A DNA stretch of 5,006 nucleotides from Chloroflexota bacterium (GTDB taxonomy: Bacteria; Chloroflexota; Anaerolineae; Aggregatilineales; Phototrophicaceae), in contig JAEVZT010000174.1 in assembly GCA_023392115.1 (NCBI GenBank), positions 1-5,006 of the forward strand, given 5' to 3'. Below are positions 4,175 through 5,006 of this stretch, in pieces. Position 1 is the stretch's first letter; every line of letters begins with the position of its first letter. The notes below the pieces were generated by a model that was not told the DNA's origin, did not search any database, and worked only from the letters and a program-made list of their open reading frames with translations. A program made the position numbers and the translations under genes.

Positions 4175-5006
4175 GTGACTTTCCTCTTAAAGTACTGCCC
4201 GTGCTCTCGCGCGACTTCTGTGAGCTGCCGAATTGTTGGCGGGATCAGCCCCTGCGGTTTGAGGAGCATGGCGACCACCAGCAGCGACCCGAACGCCAGC
4301 AGGCGGTAGTCGGACAGCTCGCGCAGGACTTCGGGCAGACCGACCAGCACCAGCGACCCGACGATCACGCCGGGGATCGAGCCGAGCCCGCCGATAATGA
4401 TCAGGCTGAGGACGTTGATCGACACGAGAATGGTGAAACTGTCGGGGTACGCCCCGTAGAGCCGCGTCCCGGCGACAGCGCCGCCCATACCCGCGAACGA
4501 CGCGCCGATCGCGAACGCCAGCAGCTTCGTCCGCGTCAGGTTGACGCCCATCGCCTGCGCGACGTCTTCGTCGGCGCGCATCGCCATCCACGAGCGCCCG
4601 AGCCGAGAATTCGCAAGCCGCGACGAGATCAGCGCGACGATGACGATTCCCACCAGCACGAGATAATAGATGCCGCTTTCGCTCGTCAGCGGGAACACCC
4701 AGCCGGGGTTGATCGAACTCAAGTCGAGGATCGGGCGCGGGATGTTGTTGACGCCCTGCGCCGCGCCGAGCAAGTCCTTGAAGTCGTCGAAGCGCACCAG
4801 CAGCCGGATAATTTCGCCGAAGCCGAGCGTAACAATCGCCAGATAGTCGCCACGCAGGCGCAGAATCGGGATGCCGAGCAAAATGCCCGCCAGCGCGCTG
4901 AGCAGAATCGAGATGGGCCACGCTTCCCAGAACGTCATGATGCCCGTACACAGCTCGTTGACCGTATCGGGCGTGATCTGGCGCGGCGCGATGCCGCCGC
5001 ACGTCA
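4171..5006 (-). CDS. livM: Branched-chain amino-acid ABC transporter permease LivM (partial, 5' end outside window)
   Basis: This is an inner-membrane permease that, with LivH, forms the channel for branched-chain or related amino acids. The window holds 277 residues to the TGA. The frame is open to the right edge, 22 codons beyond the first ATG (4938). That ATG has no ribosome site and lies mid-protein compared with LivM of about 300-400 residues, so I treat the gene as continuing past 5006. Landmarks: RLRGDYLAIVTLGFGEIIR, the strongest LivM hallmark, and the cytoplasmic coupling region SRLGRSWMAMRADEDVAQAM, followed by GVNLTRTKLLAFAIGASFAG, which is expected to touch the ATPases. Several hydrophobic helices follow, including SINVLSLIIIGGLGSIPG. 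Its 3' end overlaps livG by four bases. Which amino acids are carried cannot be read from the permease. Confidence 0.92.
   Translation of the reverse strand, partial: TCGGIAPRQITPDTVNELCTGIMTFWEAWPISILLSALAGILLGIPILRLRGDYLAIVTLGFGEIIRLLVRFDDFKDLLGAAQGVNNIPRPILDLSSINPGWVFPLTSESGIYYLVLVGIVIVALISSRLANSRLGRSWMAMRADEDVAQAMGVNLTRTKLLAFAIGASFAGMGGAVAGTRLYGAYPDSFTILVSINVLSLIIIGGLGSIPGVIVGSLVLVGLPEVLRELSDYRLLAFGSLLVVAMLLKPQGLIPPTIRQLTEVAREHGQYFKRKVT

Overview
The window looks like chromosomal DNA from a free-living, moderately GC-rich bacterium. GC-rich codons dominate the genes, the intergenic gaps are AT-richer, and there are Shine-Dalgarno sites and several intrinsic terminators. The mix of genes (a stand-alone PLP aminotransferase, a seven-helix BI-1 protein and a Liv-type amino-acid ABC operon), together with seven-base tandem repeats between genes, would fit a Chloroflexota-like organism. 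This is an impression from sequence style, not a proven assignment. No phage, transposon, CRISPR, tRNA or rRNA was seen.

Positions 1-372 hold no large gene but carry much structure. There is a seven-base tandem repeat (35-82), a 21-bp palindrome (95-115), a candidate promoter (144-172), and a leader region (about 198-338). The leader has a well-placed Shine-Dalgarno site, an 18-codon open frame rich in Thr and Met, and a strong intrinsic terminator. Three mutually exclusive pairings can be drawn (1:2, 2:3 antiterminator, 3:4 terminator), the layout of a ribosome-dependent transcription attenuator. This is the most interesting signal in the window.

Positions 373-1695 (+) encode a fold-type I PLP-dependent aminotransferase, followed by an intrinsic terminator (1726-1756). 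Positions 1825-2550 (+) encode a Bax inhibitor-1/YetJ-type membrane protein of seven predicted helices, in which the second aspartate of the family's Asp pair reads as Asn. A second seven-base repeat (2561-2588) and a 16-bp hairpin (2595-2635) separate it from the converging operon.

Positions 2662-5006 (-) are the 3' part of a branched-chain amino-acid (LIV/HAAT) ABC transporter operon, read livM-livG-livF. livM enters from beyond the right edge. It overlaps livG in an ATGA, and livG overlaps livF by 14 bases when livF starts at its GTG, so the three are very likely translationally coupled. LivM is one of the two permease subunits, and LivG and LivF are the paired ATPases. The partner permease (LivH) and binding protein are not in the window and probably lie to its right.

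Nothing here amounts to a proven new system. The candidate attenuator upstream of the aminotransferase is the best lead, and it links amino-acid supply to an amino-acid enzyme next to an amino-acid uptake operon.
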